Numbered from the stretch's first letter, positions 52,778 to 63,044 are shown. The stretch is 64,000 bases of DNA from Paraburkholderia dioscoreae (GCF_902459535.1 NZ_LR699553.1:2852001-2916000); one strand, 5' to 3'. Translations and numbers: made by a program. The notes: generated from the letters alone by a model not told the origin.

Positions 52778-53728
52778 GTGAGCGACCAGTTGCAAAAATT
52801 CATGTTCAGCGCGGCGCCGGTGCGCGGCGAGATCGTTTCGCTGCGCAATACGTGGCAGGAAGTCCTGACGCGTCGCGATTATCCGGCGCCGGTGCGCACG
52901 GTGCTGGGCGAAATGATGGCTGCCTGCGCGCTGCTGTCGGCGAACCTCAAGTTCGACGGCACGCTCATCATGCAGATTTTCGGCGACGGCCCGGTCAAGA
53001 TGCTGGTGGTGCAGTGCGGCTCCGATCTGTCGATGCGCGCCACCGCCAAGCTGTCGGGCGAAGCGGCCAGCGTGATCAGCGAGACGACCAGCATGGTCGA
53101 CCTGTTGAACGCGAGCGGTCACGGCCGTTGCGTGATCACGCTCGACCCGGCCTCCAAGCAGCCCGGCCAGCAGCCGTATCAAAGTATCGTGCCGCTGTCG
53201 GGCGTGGACGGCCCGCTCAACTCGATGGCCGAAGTGCTCGAGCATTACATGCATCACTCCGAGCAGCTCGACACGCGCCTGTGGCTGGCGGCGAACACCG
53301 AGCGTGCGGTCGGCATGCTGCTGCAAAAATTGCCGGGCGACGGCGGCATCGTCCCGCATCCGGGCGATCTGGACGCGGACACGTGGGAGCGCGTGTGCAC
53401 GCTGGGCGGCACGATGTCGCAAGACGAATTGCTGAAGGAAGAACCGGAAACGATTTTCCGCCGCCTGTTCTGGCAGGAGAACGTTCAGCATTTCGAACCG
53501 GCGAAGGCGCGTTTCGAATGCACGTGTTCGCGCGAAAAGGTCGGCGGCATGCTGAAGATGCTGGGCCGCGAAGAAGTGGACGGCGTGCTCGAAGAACGCG
53601 GTCACGTCGAGATTCATTGCGAGTTCTGCAACCAGCGCTACGAGTTCGATCCGGTCGATGTGGCGCAACTTTTTGTCGCCGAAGCGCTCTCACAAGGTGT
53701 GACGCCCGCGGCTGACCAACGGCACTGA
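52778..53728 (+). CDS. hslO: Redox-regulated chaperone Hsp33
   Basis: A 316-residue holdase that is activated by oxidation. The zinc-binding redox switch is Cys248, Cys250, Cys281 and Cys284 (CTC and CEFC). The N-terminal domain shows LGEMMAACALLSANLKFDG. Translation probably begins at GTG 52778 with GAGGAAAA about four bases upstream; the open frame extends further back into non-conserved sequence. The following 196 bp hold no gene. Confidence 0.95.
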   Translation: MSDQLQKFMFSAAPVRGEIVSLRNTWQEVLTRRDYPAPVRTVLGEMMAACALLSANLKFDGTLIMQIFGDGPVKMLVVQCGSDLSMRATAKLSGEAASVISETTSMVDLLNASGHGRCVITLDPASKQPGQQPYQSIVPLSGVDGPLNSMAEVLEHYMHHSEQLDTRLWLAANTERAVGMLLQKLPGDGGIVPHPGDLDADTWERVCTLGGTMSQDELLKEEPETIFRRLFWQENVQHFEPAKARFECTCSREKVGGMLKMLGREEVDGVLEERGHVEIHCEFCNQRYEFDPVDVAQLFVAEALSQGVTPAADQRH

Positions 53729-53924
53729 ACGGCTCGCCGGCGCGCGGCGCTCATGCGCGCGAGGCGGCGGTTGACTACAGCCGTGTTGAGGCAGTAAAGG
53801 TACCGCGCTGCCCGCTGCATTTTCGGGGCTCGGACGGCGCGGTATCGTTGACCATTGCGTTGAATCATTGGCGGTGCGTGCGGGGCATGATTTGCTTAGG
53901 CATCCGACCGATGGAGATAGAAAC

Positions 53925-54305
53925 ATGAACCATCCTACTTCGTTGATACCGCTGCTGCGCCGTGCGCGCACGGCCGCCGTGCTGGCTGTCCTCGTCGGCG
54001 GCGGCGCGCTGGCCGGCTGCATGATGGATCCGCCGGGTCCGTCGCCGATATATAGCCGCCTGCCCGCCGACCAGTCTGGCACCGCCCAACCGCTGACGCC
54101 TCAGGAGCGACAGCGCTATGACGCGATCGACCAACAGGTCATGGTCGAGCAGAATCAGGCGATTGCCGCCGAAAACGCGGCGCAGGCGTGGTCGCGTTAC
54201 TACACGCCGCCTGTGAGCGTGTACGGCAGCTATTACGGCGGTGGTTGGGGGCACGGCTGGGGTACGGGTGTCGGCGTCGGATACGGACCGTACTGGGGCT
54301 GGTAG
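53925..54305 (+). CDS. Small lipoprotein with Gly/Tyr-rich tail
   Basis: A 126-residue protein starting at ATG 53925 with GGAG eight bases upstream. The signal ends GALAGC, giving a lipidated cysteine. After it comes a short helical segment (TPQERQRYDAIDQQVM) and a low-complexity C-terminus rich in Tyr, Gly and Trp (SYYGGGWGHGWG). It is probably an envelope lipoprotein; the function is unknown. A bidirectional terminator follows. Confidence 0.82.
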   Translation: MNHPTSLIPLLRRARTAAVLAVLVGGGALAGCMMDPPGPSPIYSRLPADQSGTAQPLTPQERQRYDAIDQQVMVEQNQAIAAENAAQAWSRYYTPPVSVYGSYYGGGWGHGWGTGVGVGYGPYWGW

Positions 54306-54365
54306 CGAGTAAGCGGCAGAGTTCACGCACGCCGCGGGAATTCCGCCCCGACGGCGGCTCCAAAG

Positions 54366-54400
54366 AAAAAGGCACGGTTTATTTTTCACCGTGCCTTTTT
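54366..54400. terminator. Bidirectional terminator between lipoprotein gene and ftsB
   Basis: AAAAAGGCACGGT and ACCGTGCCTTTTT pair perfectly over 13 bases around a nine-base loop. T-runs on both strands let it serve the plus-strand lipoprotein gene and the minus-strand ftsB. Confidence 0.95.
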
Positions 54401-54438
54401 TGCGTCCTTCGTATCAAACCGTTGCGCGGCGACGAAGC

Positions 54439-54873
54439 TCAGTGCGCAGGCTTTCTTTCGTTAGCAGCAGCTTTCCCACCGTGCTTGCGGTCCGGCTTCG
54501 CGCGCGACTCCGGATTCGGCACCACATGCAGCGGCGCCGCCGACATTTCGCCACGCGTGGACGTGGTTGCCGATGGCGTGTTCGCCGCCGGCAACGGCGC
54601 ATTCGGCGACACGAACTGCACGAACACTTCGCCGTCCTTCACCATGCCCATTTCGTAGCGTGCCCGCTCTTCGACAGCGGCCGTGCCGTTCTGCAAATCC
54701 TGCACTTCGCCTTGAATGCGCTCATTGCGCAGCTTCGAGTCGGCATTCTTTTGCACTTGTTGCGCCAGTTGCTGCTGCAACTCGTGCACGCGCAACCAGC
54801 CGCCATGTCCCCACCAGAGCGGGTACTGGATCAGCGCCAGTAGAACGATCAGGACAGCAGTGACAAGCCGCAT
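54439..54873 (-). CDS. ftsB: Cell-division protein FtsB
   Basis: A 144-residue bitopic division protein. A membrane span at about residues 3–20 is followed by a coiled coil (VHELQQQLAQQVQKNADSKL) and the conserved ERARYEMGMVKDGEVFVQFV ending. The C-terminal 50 residues form a charged, serine- and proline-rich tail longer than in enterics. It is 107 bp downstream of eno, the conserved eno–ftsB order. Confidence 0.95.
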   Translation of the reverse strand: MRLVTAVLIVLLALIQYPLWWGHGGWLRVHELQQQLAQQVQKNADSKLRNERIQGEVQDLQNGTAAVEERARYEMGMVKDGEVFVQFVSPNAPLPAANTPSATTSTRGEMSAAPLHVVPNPESRAKPDRKHGGKAAANERKPAH

Positions 54874-54980
54874 GAAGTAGGCACAATAAATACACGCCGC
54901 CCTGCGCTATACGCAGGGCGGCGGGGTCAATCAGAAACGAAGGATAACCGGCTCATCGGTCAGCGCCAGCAAGAAAGCCA

Positions 54981-56264
54981 TTAGCGCAGATTGTAGAACG
55001 CCGACTTGCCCGGGTAGCTGGCGATATCGCCGAGATCTTCTTCGATACGCAGCAACTGGTTGTACTTCGAGATGCGGTCCGAGCGCGACAGCGAACCCGT
55101 CTTGATCTGACCGGCGTTCAGGCCGACCGCGATATCCGCAATCGTCGAATCCTCGGTTTCGCCCGAACGGTGCGAGATCACGGCCGTGTAGCCGGCGCGC
55201 TTGGCCATTTCGATCGCCGCGAAGGTTTCCGTCAGCGTACCGATCTGGTTGATCTTGATGAGGATCGAGTTGGCGATGCCCTTTTCGATGCCTTCCTTCA
55301 GGATGCGCGTGTTGGTGACGAACAGGTCGTCGCCCACGAGCTGAACCTTCTTGCCGAGCTTGTCGGTCAGCGTCTTCCAGCCGGCCCAGTCGCTTTCGTG
55401 CATGCCGTCTTCGATCGACACGATCGGGAACTTGTCGGCCAGATTCGCCAGGTAGTCCGTGAATTCCGTGGACGAGAGTTGCAGGCCTTCGCCGGCCAGC
55501 TGGTACTTGCCGTCGTGGTAGAACTCGCTTGCTGCGCAGTCGAGTGCGAGCAGCACGTCTTCACCGGCGCGGTAGCCGGCTTTCTCGATGGCTTGCAGGA
55601 TGGTGGACAGGCATTCGTCGTTGCTGCCGAAGTTCGGCGCGAAGCCGCCTTCGTCGCCCACTGCCGTGCTCATGCCGCGATCCGACAGGATCTTCTTCAG
55701 CGCGTGGAACACTTCGGCGCCGCAGCGCAGTGCTTCGCGGAAGGTCGGCTGGCTGACCGGCACGATCATGAATTCCTGGATGTCCAGGCTGTTGTTGGCG
55801 TGCGCGCCGCCGTTGACGATGTTCATCATCGGCACCGGCAGTTGCATCGCGCCCGAGCCGCCGAAGTAGCGGTACAGCGGCAGGCCGGCTTCTTCAGCAG
55901 CGGCTTTCGCGACGGCCATCGAGACAGCCAGCATCGCGTTCGCGCCCAGGCGCGACTTGTTGTCCGTGCCGTCGAGTTCCAGCAGCGTCTTGTCGAGGAA
56001 CGCCTGCTCGGAAGCGTCGAGACCCATGATCGCTTCGGAGATTTCGGTGTTGATGTGCTCGACGGCCTTCAGCACGCCCTTGCCGCCGTAGCGGCCGGCT
56101 TCGCCGTCACGCAGTTCGATCGCTTCACGCGAACCCGTCGACGCACCCGACGGCACCGCGGCGCGGCCCATCGTGCCCGACTCGAGCAGCACGTCGCATT
56201 CGACGGTGGGGTTGCCTCGCGAATCGAGAATCTCTCGACCGATGATATCTACGATAGCACTCAT
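54981..56264 (-). CDS. eno: Enolase
   Basis: A 427-residue glycolytic enzyme and degradosome component. ATG 56264 has TGAGGAAACC just before it, a clear ribosome binding site. Conserved segments include AVPSGASTGSREA, the metal-binding LALDCAASEF, SIEDGMHESDW and SHRSGETEDSTIAD. Normal length. The region upstream, before kdsA, contains short repeats. Confidence 0.99.
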   Translation of the reverse strand: MSAIVDIIGREILDSRGNPTVECDVLLESGTMGRAAVPSGASTGSREAIELRDGEAGRYGGKGVLKAVEHINTEISEAIMGLDASEQAFLDKTLLELDGTDNKSRLGANAMLAVSMAVAKAAAEEAGLPLYRYFGGSGAMQLPVPMMNIVNGGAHANNSLDIQEFMIVPVSQPTFREALRCGAEVFHALKKILSDRGMSTAVGDEGGFAPNFGSNDECLSTILQAIEKAGYRAGEDVLLALDCAASEFYHDGKYQLAGEGLQLSSTEFTDYLANLADKFPIVSIEDGMHESDWAGWKTLTDKLGKKVQLVGDDLFVTNTRILKEGIEKGIANSILIKINQIGTLTETFAAIEMAKRAGYTAVISHRSGETEDSTIADIAVGLNAGQIKTGSLSRSDRISKYNQLLRIEEDLGDIASYPGKSAFYNLR

Positions 56265-56314
56265 GGTTTCCTCAAGAAATGACGTTGAATTCTTTACTGT
56301 GACACTGTACCAGG

Positions 56315-56408
56315 CGTGTCGAGCCGGAGTGGGTGCTTCAACATCGTGTCGATCCGGAATTAGTGCTTCAGCACTTACTCCGGTCCCACGCGACGCGCTC
56401 CGGTCCCA
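56315..56408. repeat. Compound repeat in the eno–kdsA interval
   Basis: Two 26-base copies sharing 22 identical positions begin at 56315 and 56345 (CGTGTCGA…TGCTTCA). They are followed by an inverted repeat AGTGCT-TC-AGCACT at 56362–56375 and by CTCCGGTCCCA repeated at 56378 and 56398. It may be a dispersed intergenic element or a regulatory site for eno. Confidence 0.7.
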
Positions 56409-56536
56409 TGCAGAGCACCGGTCTCCCCGGCAAACTGCTTGCACGCCGATACGTTCGACGACCATTGCGTGCATTCTCCGCGTGCCGATTGTGGCTAATT
56501 GTGCAGTCCGATCGTGACACGCGGTGAATGCCTGAA

Positions 56537-57391
56537 TCAGTTGAAATCGCTTTCGAGGAACGGCGCGCGCTTGACGGCCCGATCGAGCGTGACCAGCGTC
56601 TCGAGCAGATCGGCCATGCGATGAAGCGGCACCGCGTTCGGACCGTCCGATTTGGCCTGCGCCGGATTCGGATGCGTTTCCATGAAGAGACCCGCCACGC
56701 CCACCGCCACCGCGGCACGCGCCAGCACCGGCACGAATTCGCGTTGGCCGCCCGAACTCGTGCCCTGCCCGCCCGGCAACTGCACCGAGTGAGTGGCGTC
56801 GAACACGACAGGCGCGTTGGTTTCGCGCATGATCGCGAGCGAGCGCATGTCCGACACGAGGTTGTTATAGCCGAACGACACACCGCGCTCGCACGCCATG
56901 AAACGGTCTTCCGACAGACCGGCTTCACGCGCCGCGTCACGCGCCTTGTCGATCACGTTCTTCATGTCGTGCGGGGCGAGAAACTGGCCTTTCTTGATGT
57001 TGACCGGTTTGCCCGAACGCGCGCAAGCGTGAATGAAGTCCGTTTGACGGCACAGGAAAGCCGGCGTTTGCAGCACGTCGACCACCGAGGCGACCTGTTC
57101 GATCTCGTGCTCTGCGTGAACGTCGGTCAGTATCGGCAGACCGAGTTGACGCTTCACTTCGGACAGGATGCGCAAACCTTCGTCCATGCCCAGACCGCGG
57201 AACGACTTGCCGCTGCTGCGGTTGGCCTTGTCGTACGACGATTTGTAGATGAACGGAATGTTCAGCTTCGCGCAGATTTCCTTCAGCCGGCCGGCTGTGT
57301 CGATCGTCATCTGTTCGGATTCGACGACACAGGTGCCGGCAATCAGGAAAAACGGCTTGTCGAGCCCGATTTCGAAATCGCCCAGTTTCAT
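56537..57391 (-). CDS. kdsA: 3-deoxy-D-manno-octulosonate 8-phosphate synthase
   Basis: A 284-residue enzyme joining arabinose-5-phosphate and phosphoenolpyruvate in lipopolysaccharide core synthesis. Visible segments are FLIAGTCVVES, YKSSYDKANRSS, VNIKKGQFLAP and VFDATHSVQLPGGQG. Cys21-type and metal-site residues suggest the metal-dependent or independent class cannot be told by eye. The ATG overlaps the pyrG stop by four bases. Confidence 0.97.
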   Translation of the reverse strand: MKLGDFEIGLDKPFFLIAGTCVVESEQMTIDTAGRLKEICAKLNIPFIYKSSYDKANRSSGKSFRGLGMDEGLRILSEVKRQLGLPILTDVHAEHEIEQVASVVDVLQTPAFLCRQTDFIHACARSGKPVNIKKGQFLAPHDMKNVIDKARDAAREAGLSEDRFMACERGVSFGYNNLVSDMRSLAIMRETNAPVVFDATHSVQLPGGQGTSSGGQREFVPVLARAAVAVGVAGLFMETHPNPAQAKSDGPNAVPLHRMADLLETLVTLDRAVKRAPFLESDFN

Positions 57392-59061
57392 GCTTTCTCC
57401 TCGACTTCGGCCGCGGTGCGCGACTGCTGGTGCGCGAGCGCCGCTTCGACGAACGACTTGAACAGCGGATGGCCGTCACGCGGCGTGGACGTGAATTCCG
57501 GATGGAACTGCACGCCGACGAACCACGGGTGCATGCTGCGCGGCAGTTCCATCATTTCCGGCAGATCTTCACTCGGCGTACGGGCGCTGATGATAAGGCC
57601 GCCCGCTTCGAGCTGGGGCACGAAGCGGTTATTGACTTCATAACGGTGGCGATGGCGTTCGTTCACGTCCTTGCCATAGATCTCTTCGGCCATCGTGCCG
57701 GGCTTGATCGGGCAACGTTGCGAGCCGAGGCGCATCGTGCCGCCGAGATCCGACTCTTCTGTGCGCTTCTCGACCCGGCCTTCGCGGTCGTACCACTCGG
57801 TGATCAGCGCGACCACGCGGTTCGGCGTTTCCTGATCGAATTCCGTGCTGTTCGCGTCTTTCAGACCCACCACGTCGCGGGCGAATTCGATCACCGCCAG
57901 TTGCATGCCGAGGCAGATGCCGAGATACGGCACCTTCGCTTCACGGGCATAACGGATCGCGGCGATCTTGCCTTCGGTGCCGCGCCGGCCGAAGCCGCCC
58001 GGCACGAGCACCGCGTCCAGATGCTTGAGGCTTTCGACGCCGTGCGTCTCGATTTCTTCCGAGTCGATGTATTCGATGTTGACCTTGGTCGACGTATGCA
58101 TCGACGCATGGCGCAGCGCTTCGATCAGCGACTTGTACGACTCGGTCAGATCGACATATTTGCCGACCATGCCGATCGTGACTTCATGCCTGGGATGCTC
58201 CAGCTTCTCGACCAGATCGGACCACATGGTCAGATCGGCGGCCTTCGGCTCGAGCTTGAGTTCTTCGCAGATGATCGCGTCCAGCCCCTGATCGTGCAGC
58301 ATCTGCGGAATCTTGTAGATGCTGTCCGCGTCCCACACCGAGATCACGGCGTCTTCCGGCACGTTCGAGAACATGGAGATCTTCGCGCGCTCGTCGTCCG
58401 GAATGCGGCGGTCGGCACGGCACAGCAGCACGTGCGGCGAAATACCGATTTCGCGCAGTTTCTGCACGCTGTGCTGCGTGGGCTTGGTCTTCAGTTCGCC
58501 GGCCGTGGCAACCCACGGCACCAGCGTGAGGTGCACGAAGCACGCGCTGTTGCGGCCCATGCGCAGGCTCATCTGACGCGCGGCCTCCAGGAACGGCAGC
58601 GATTCGATGTCGCCCACGGTACCGCCCACTTCGACGATGGCGACGTCCGGCTCACCGCACGTTGCGGAAGCCGCGCCGCGTTCGATGAACGCCTGGATTT
58701 CGTTCGTGATGTGCGGGATGACCTGCACCGTCTTGCCGAGATAATCGCCGCGGCGTTCCTTGCGGATCACCGATTCGTAAATCTGGCCCGTGGTGAAGTT
58801 ATTGGCCTTGCGCATCTTCGTGCTGATGAAGCGCTCATAGTGGCCGAGGTCGAGGTCGGTCTCCGCTCCGTCTTCCGTCACGAACACTTCGCCGTGTTGA
58901 AACGGGCTCATCGTGCCGGGGTCGACATTGATGTAGGGATCGAGCTTGAGGAGGGTGACTTTAAGACCGCGCGATTCGAGGATCGCGGCGAGGGAAGCGG
59001 CGGCAATACCCTTGCCGAGGGAAGATACTACGCCGCCGGTGACGAAAACATATTTGGTCAT
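57388..59061 (-). CDS. pyrG: CTP synthase
   Basis: A 557-residue enzyme aminating UTP to CTP with glutamine. The N-terminal amidoligase domain opens MTKYVFVTGGVVSSLGKG. The C-terminal class I glutaminase has Cys383 in GICLGMQ with His520 and Glu522 in FHPE. ATG 59061 is the family start; the frame continues upstream without similarity. It heads the pyrG–kdsA pair. Confidence 0.98.
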   Translation of the reverse strand: MTKYVFVTGGVVSSLGKGIAAASLAAILESRGLKVTLLKLDPYINVDPGTMSPFQHGEVFVTEDGAETDLDLGHYERFISTKMRKANNFTTGQIYESVIRKERRGDYLGKTVQVIPHITNEIQAFIERGAASATCGEPDVAIVEVGGTVGDIESLPFLEAARQMSLRMGRNSACFVHLTLVPWVATAGELKTKPTQHSVQKLREIGISPHVLLCRADRRIPDDERAKISMFSNVPEDAVISVWDADSIYKIPQMLHDQGLDAIICEELKLEPKAADLTMWSDLVEKLEHPRHEVTIGMVGKYVDLTESYKSLIEALRHASMHTSTKVNIEYIDSEEIETHGVESLKHLDAVLVPGGFGRRGTEGKIAAIRYAREAKVPYLGICLGMQLAVIEFARDVVGLKDANSTEFDQETPNRVVALITEWYDREGRVEKRTEESDLGGTMRLGSQRCPIKPGTMAEEIYGKDVNERHRHRYEVNNRFVPQLEAGGLIISARTPSEDLPEMMELPRSMHPWFVGVQFHPEFTSTPRDGHPLFKSFVEAALAHQQSRTAAEVEEKA

Positions 59062-59338
59062 CGCTGGATGCTCGCGGGAAAAACGGATTATACCGTAAAG
59101 CAGGGTCTCAACCCCAGCAAAATCCGAGCTGCGTCTGCAGACGCATGGCGCGGCGGCGGCCATCGTCGCGCGTCGATCATGCACTGTTTTTGCCACGCAC
59201 ATGCCGCGGCACCGCGCTGCGCCCGGCGCCACGTTGGCAGGTCGACGCAACGGCAGCCACCTGACATTCACGCCGCGTGACCGTGCGACCGTCGCCGTCT
59301 TGTGGGTGCGTTACCTGCATGCGCCGCCTGACGCGGCA

Positions 59339-60142
59339 TCAGCCTCGCCGCTCCAGTTCATGCAACATGCTTTGCACCGCGCGCGCGGTTTCGACGGGTC
59401 TTTCCATCGGGTAAAGATGACTGCCCTCGATCCATTCCACATGGCCGCCGGTCGCGCGGCGGGTGGCCTCCAGACCGGCCTGGCGAATTTCCTTCGAACG
59501 CGTGCCGGCGATGAAGCCCACCGGCACCGGCGCGCCCCGCGCGAGCCGCGAGCCGAGCGTGTGCGGCAAGGTCTTGTAGATCTGATATTCGGTACGGCGG
59601 TCGAAAGCGAGCGACCGCGAGCCGTCCGGCGATGTTTGCGGAATGCCGAAGTCGATGTAGTCGGACAGCATGCGCTCATCCCAGCGCGCGAACGCCGGCT
59701 TCGAATGGAAGTGCCGCCACGCTTCGTCGCGGCTCGCCCACTGCGTGCGGCGCGTACGGGTGGCGGCCGCGGGCGACAGACGCTCGTCGAGGCCGGTCCA
59801 TTGCGACACGCGCAGCATGCTGCTGCGCCAGCCGGCGATCACCGGCGAATCGAGCATCACCACCCCTCTCACCCACTGCGGCTTCTTCAGCGCGGCCATC
59901 AGCGACAGATAACCGCCGAGCGAATGCCCCACCAGCCACACCGGATGTTCGTACGTTCTGCCGATGTCTTCGAGCAACTGCTCGACCAGATGCGGCCAGT
60001 CCTGCGTCACCGGAAAGCGCGCGTCGTGACCGATCCGCTCGATGGAGCGCAATTCGTAGTCGTCGGCGAGTTCGGCGAAGATGGTCCGGTAGGTCGATGC
60101 GGGAAAGCCATTCGCGTGCGAGAAGTGGATGATGTTTTTCAA
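59339..60142 (-). CDS. Alpha/beta-hydrolase
   Basis: A 267-residue hydrolase with nucleophile Ser74 in GHSLGGYLS, an early HANGFPAS oxyanion region and a late SHLYPMERP histidine. The HFSHANGFP opening is seen in a conserved proteobacterial subgroup of unknown substrate. It lies between comEC and pyrG with no close operon partner; the 277 bp toward pyrG hold no gene. Confidence 0.88.
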   Translation of the reverse strand: MKNIIHFSHANGFPASTYRTIFAELADDYELRSIERIGHDARFPVTQDWPHLVEQLLEDIGRTYEHPVWLVGHSLGGYLSLMAALKKPQWVRGVVMLDSPVIAGWRSSMLRVSQWTGLDERLSPAAATRTRRTQWASRDEAWRHFHSKPAFARWDERMLSDYIDFGIPQTSPDGSRSLAFDRRTEYQIYKTLPHTLGSRLARGAPVPVGFIAGTRSKEIRQAGLEATRRATGGHVEWIEGSHLYPMERPVETARAVQSMLHELERRG

Positions 60143-60266
60143 CTGCGGCTATCTCCGTTCTGTTTTTGCGTGCGGGGTTTTGGTGCGCGCTTACGTACAG
60201 CCGCTTCGTCCAGCGACATGCTTTCTGTGCGGTCTGCTGCGCTCCGTCTATCGATGAGCGAACCTG

Positions 60267-63044
60267 TTAGCGGTCCATCCAGTAACGGTGCTGCGTGTCG
60301 CGATAACGATCGAGCGTCAGCGTGGTGTTTTGTCTCGCGGCGCCCTTCGCCCCGGCTTCCGGGTTCACCTCGACTCGCACCGCGCCGTCCGTGTCGCTGC
60401 GCCCAAGCTCGATCTGCCGCGCCTTGTAGCGCTCGAACACACCCGCATTCGGATGATGAAAACGGTTGCGATAGCCTACCTGAAATAGCGCGATGAGCGG
60501 GTCGATAGAGTCGAGGAACGGCTCGGTCGACGAGGTCTTGCTGCCGTGATGCGGCACGACCAGCACCTGTGCGCGCAACGCGCCGCGATCGCGCGCGAGC
60601 AGAATGCGTTCGACGGGTGCCTCGATATCCGCCGTCAGCAAGGCGGCCATGCGCGGCGGCTCCGTTTGAACGCGCGCGCCCGGCCGGCTCGTCGCGGGCG
60701 GCGACGTGCTCACCCGCAACACGCAGCAATGCGTGTTCGGCTTGCCTTGCAGCGGACCGGCGTCGGGCCAGAGCATCGCGAACTCGACACCGTCCCACTG
60801 CCAGCGCTGCCCCGCCGCGCAGGGCAGCGTGGCGGCGCCGTGCTGCCGCGCGTTCAGCCACAACGCATTCGACGGCGCCAGTGCCGCCACCATCTGATGC
60901 ACCTCGATTGCGTCCAGAACAGCAGGCGCGCCGCCCGAATGATCGGAATCGGCGTGGCTGACGATCAGCGTATCCAGCGCGTTCACGCCGTGCGCCTGCA
61001 GGAATGGCACGACAACCCGTTCGCCCGCGTGAGTCGATTCCGGGCCCGGCCCCGTATCGAACAGCAACGTGTGATGCGCCGTTTCGATCAGCACGGAAGT
61101 ACCTTGACCGACATCCAGCGCGGTTAGCCGAAAACTGCCATGCGGCGGCCCGGACGGCGCCGGCATCAGGAGCGGCAGCCACGTGAGCGGCGCGGCCCAG
61201 CGCAGCGGCCAGCCGCGTGGCGCGAGACACCAGAACACACCGAGCGCCGCCGCGGCCAGCGCCCACGTATCCGGTTGCGGCAGGCGCCAGAGCAGCCAGG
61301 CGGGCCCCGAGAGCCGCTGCAAGCCCGCGGCCAGCCACTCCAGCAAAGCGTGCGCAACATGCCATGCGTGGACGTCGAGGGGCGCGGGCAAAACAACGCC
61401 GGCGAGTATCGCTGGCGTGACCAGCAGGCTTACCCACGGAATCGCGAAGGCATTCGCGAGCGGGCCGATCAGCGGAATCTGCGTGAACCAGTAGACGGTT
61501 AGCGGGGCGAGCGCGACCGTAACGGCGAACTGCACGTGTGCCGCGCTGCGCAGCCGTTCGCCGGCACCGCGCACGCGACGCAGCAATCCGGCACACAGTC
61601 CCGATAATTGGGACGATGGCTCGCCGCCCTCGTTCGCAGGGTCGTGGTGCTGTTCATGATCCTGCACGCGCGGTCGCCCGGACATGGCGAACAGAATTGC
61701 CGCCACCGCGCAGAACGACAACCAGAACCCCGCCGACACGACCGCCCACGGATCGATCAGCAGCACCAGCCCCAAGGCCCAGGCGAGCACCGCCGAGCGT
61801 GCCACGTTGCGCCCGCTGACAAACGCGAGGGCGACGACGCACGCCATCCACAGCGCGCGCTGTGCCGGCACGTTGAAGCCGGCCAATGCAGCGTGCAGCG
61901 CGGCGAACAGCGCACCGCCCGTGATCGCGACGACCTGCGCGGGCAGCCGCAACGGCCAGTCGCGGCCGATCCAGCCGGAGCGCCGCCATAACGCGCCCGC
62001 GAGCCAGCCCGCAAGGCCCGCGACGAAGCCAATGTGCAGCCCGGAAATCGCCACCAGATGACTGGTGCCCGTGCCGCGCATCAGCAGCCAGTCCGCTGCG
62101 CTCACTTCGTCCTGCGCGCCGATGGCCAGTGCCAGGACGATTCCGCGGTGCGGCGCGTCACCAAGCACCGCGTCGATGCGTGCGCGCAGCGCGGCGCGCA
62201 AGCGGTCCACCGTTACGCCGACACCGCGCGCATCGCCGCGCAGTCGCACGGCGTGAGCCGGCGCACTCACATAGCCGGTGGCCCGCACGTTGCGCGCCAG
62301 CAGATTCGCCTCGGCGTCGCGCACGCCGAAATTCGCATTGCCATGCGGACGTTTCAGCCGCACGGTCAACTGCCAGCGTGCACCGGGTTCGAGGATCGGC
62401 GGCGGCGCATCTTCGGCGATCCACGCCAGTTGGATCACGCGCGGGAAACTGGCCATTGGCGCGTCGGCCGGGTCGACGTCGAATAGAAAGCGTGCGCCGT
62501 TTTCATCGCGTGACGGCAGGCCTTTGATACTGCCGACGACCTCGATATCGCGGCCCTCCCATGCGGTGGGCAAGCTGAGCGCGAGGCGCATGTCCGCGCG
62601 CAAGGCCGCGTAGCCGAAGCCCATGCACGACGCCGCACACCACACCGCGCTCCAGCCGGCGAATGAACGCACGCGCGGGCCGAAGCGGACACGGCGTATT
62701 AGCGAAGCGAGAACCGCAAGCGCGTGCGCGCATTCTGTGGGCGCAACGGTAGCCTTTGCGGCAAGCGCAATTGTCGCCTTTGCCGTGAGCTCGGCTGTCG
62801 CCCCAGTTCCAGCTTCAGCCCGAGCCGTAGCGGCATACCCACCAACCGCCGCAGCCATCCCTCCAGCCACCGCATGCCGCTCAACAGCCCGCGCACTCCC
62901 GCCGTCGCCCAAACCCCAAACCGCCACGACAACCGCGACACACGCAGCGAACACCAATCCGCACAACCCGACCCAATCCGGCAGCACCGCTTGCCGCTGC
63001 AGCCAGACCACTCCCAACGCAAACCCGCACCACCATGCCCGCAT
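60267..63044 (-). CDS. comEC: DNA-uptake channel protein ComEC/Rec2
   Basis: A 925-residue membrane protein of natural DNA uptake. An N-terminal region with several spans and an OB-like extracellular domain (VVGSIKGLPSR … GARWQLTVRLKRPHG) is followed by the Competence membrane domain (GTSHLVAISGLHIGFVAG, NVPAQRALWMA). The C-terminal metallo-beta-lactamase-like domain has VSHADSDHSGG and VPHHGSKTSS. All three parts are present, so it looks intact. It follows tatD on the same strand after 111 bp. Confidence 0.95.
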   Translation of the reverse strand: MRAWWCGFALGVVWLQRQAVLPDWVGLCGLVFAACVAVVVAVWGLGDGGSARAVERHAVAGGMAAAVGGYAATARAEAGTGATAELTAKATIALAAKATVAPTECAHALAVLASLIRRVRFGPRVRSFAGWSAVWCAASCMGFGYAALRADMRLALSLPTAWEGRDIEVVGSIKGLPSRDENGARFLFDVDPADAPMASFPRVIQLAWIAEDAPPPILEPGARWQLTVRLKRPHGNANFGVRDAEANLLARNVRATGYVSAPAHAVRLRGDARGVGVTVDRLRAALRARIDAVLGDAPHRGIVLALAIGAQDEVSAADWLLMRGTGTSHLVAISGLHIGFVAGLAGWLAGALWRRSGWIGRDWPLRLPAQVVAITGGALFAALHAALAGFNVPAQRALWMACVVALAFVSGRNVARSAVLAWALGLVLLIDPWAVVSAGFWLSFCAVAAILFAMSGRPRVQDHEQHHDPANEGGEPSSQLSGLCAGLLRRVRGAGERLRSAAHVQFAVTVALAPLTVYWFTQIPLIGPLANAFAIPWVSLLVTPAILAGVVLPAPLDVHAWHVAHALLEWLAAGLQRLSGPAWLLWRLPQPDTWALAAAALGVFWCLAPRGWPLRWAAPLTWLPLLMPAPSGPPHGSFRLTALDVGQGTSVLIETAHHTLLFDTGPGPESTHAGERVVVPFLQAHGVNALDTLIVSHADSDHSGGAPAVLDAIEVHQMVAALAPSNALWLNARQHGAATLPCAAGQRWQWDGVEFAMLWPDAGPLQGKPNTHCCVLRVSTSPPATSRPGARVQTEPPRMAALLTADIEAPVERILLARDRGALRAQVLVVPHHGSKTSSTEPFLDSIDPLIALFQVGYRNRFHHPNAGVFERYKARQIELGRSDTDGAVRVEVNPEAGAKGAARQNTTLTLDRYRDTQHRYWMDR

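Noticed and set aside
60139..61596. 485-codon minus-strand frame under comEC
   Set aside because: It is a frame-shifted shadow of comEC with arginine-rich composition.
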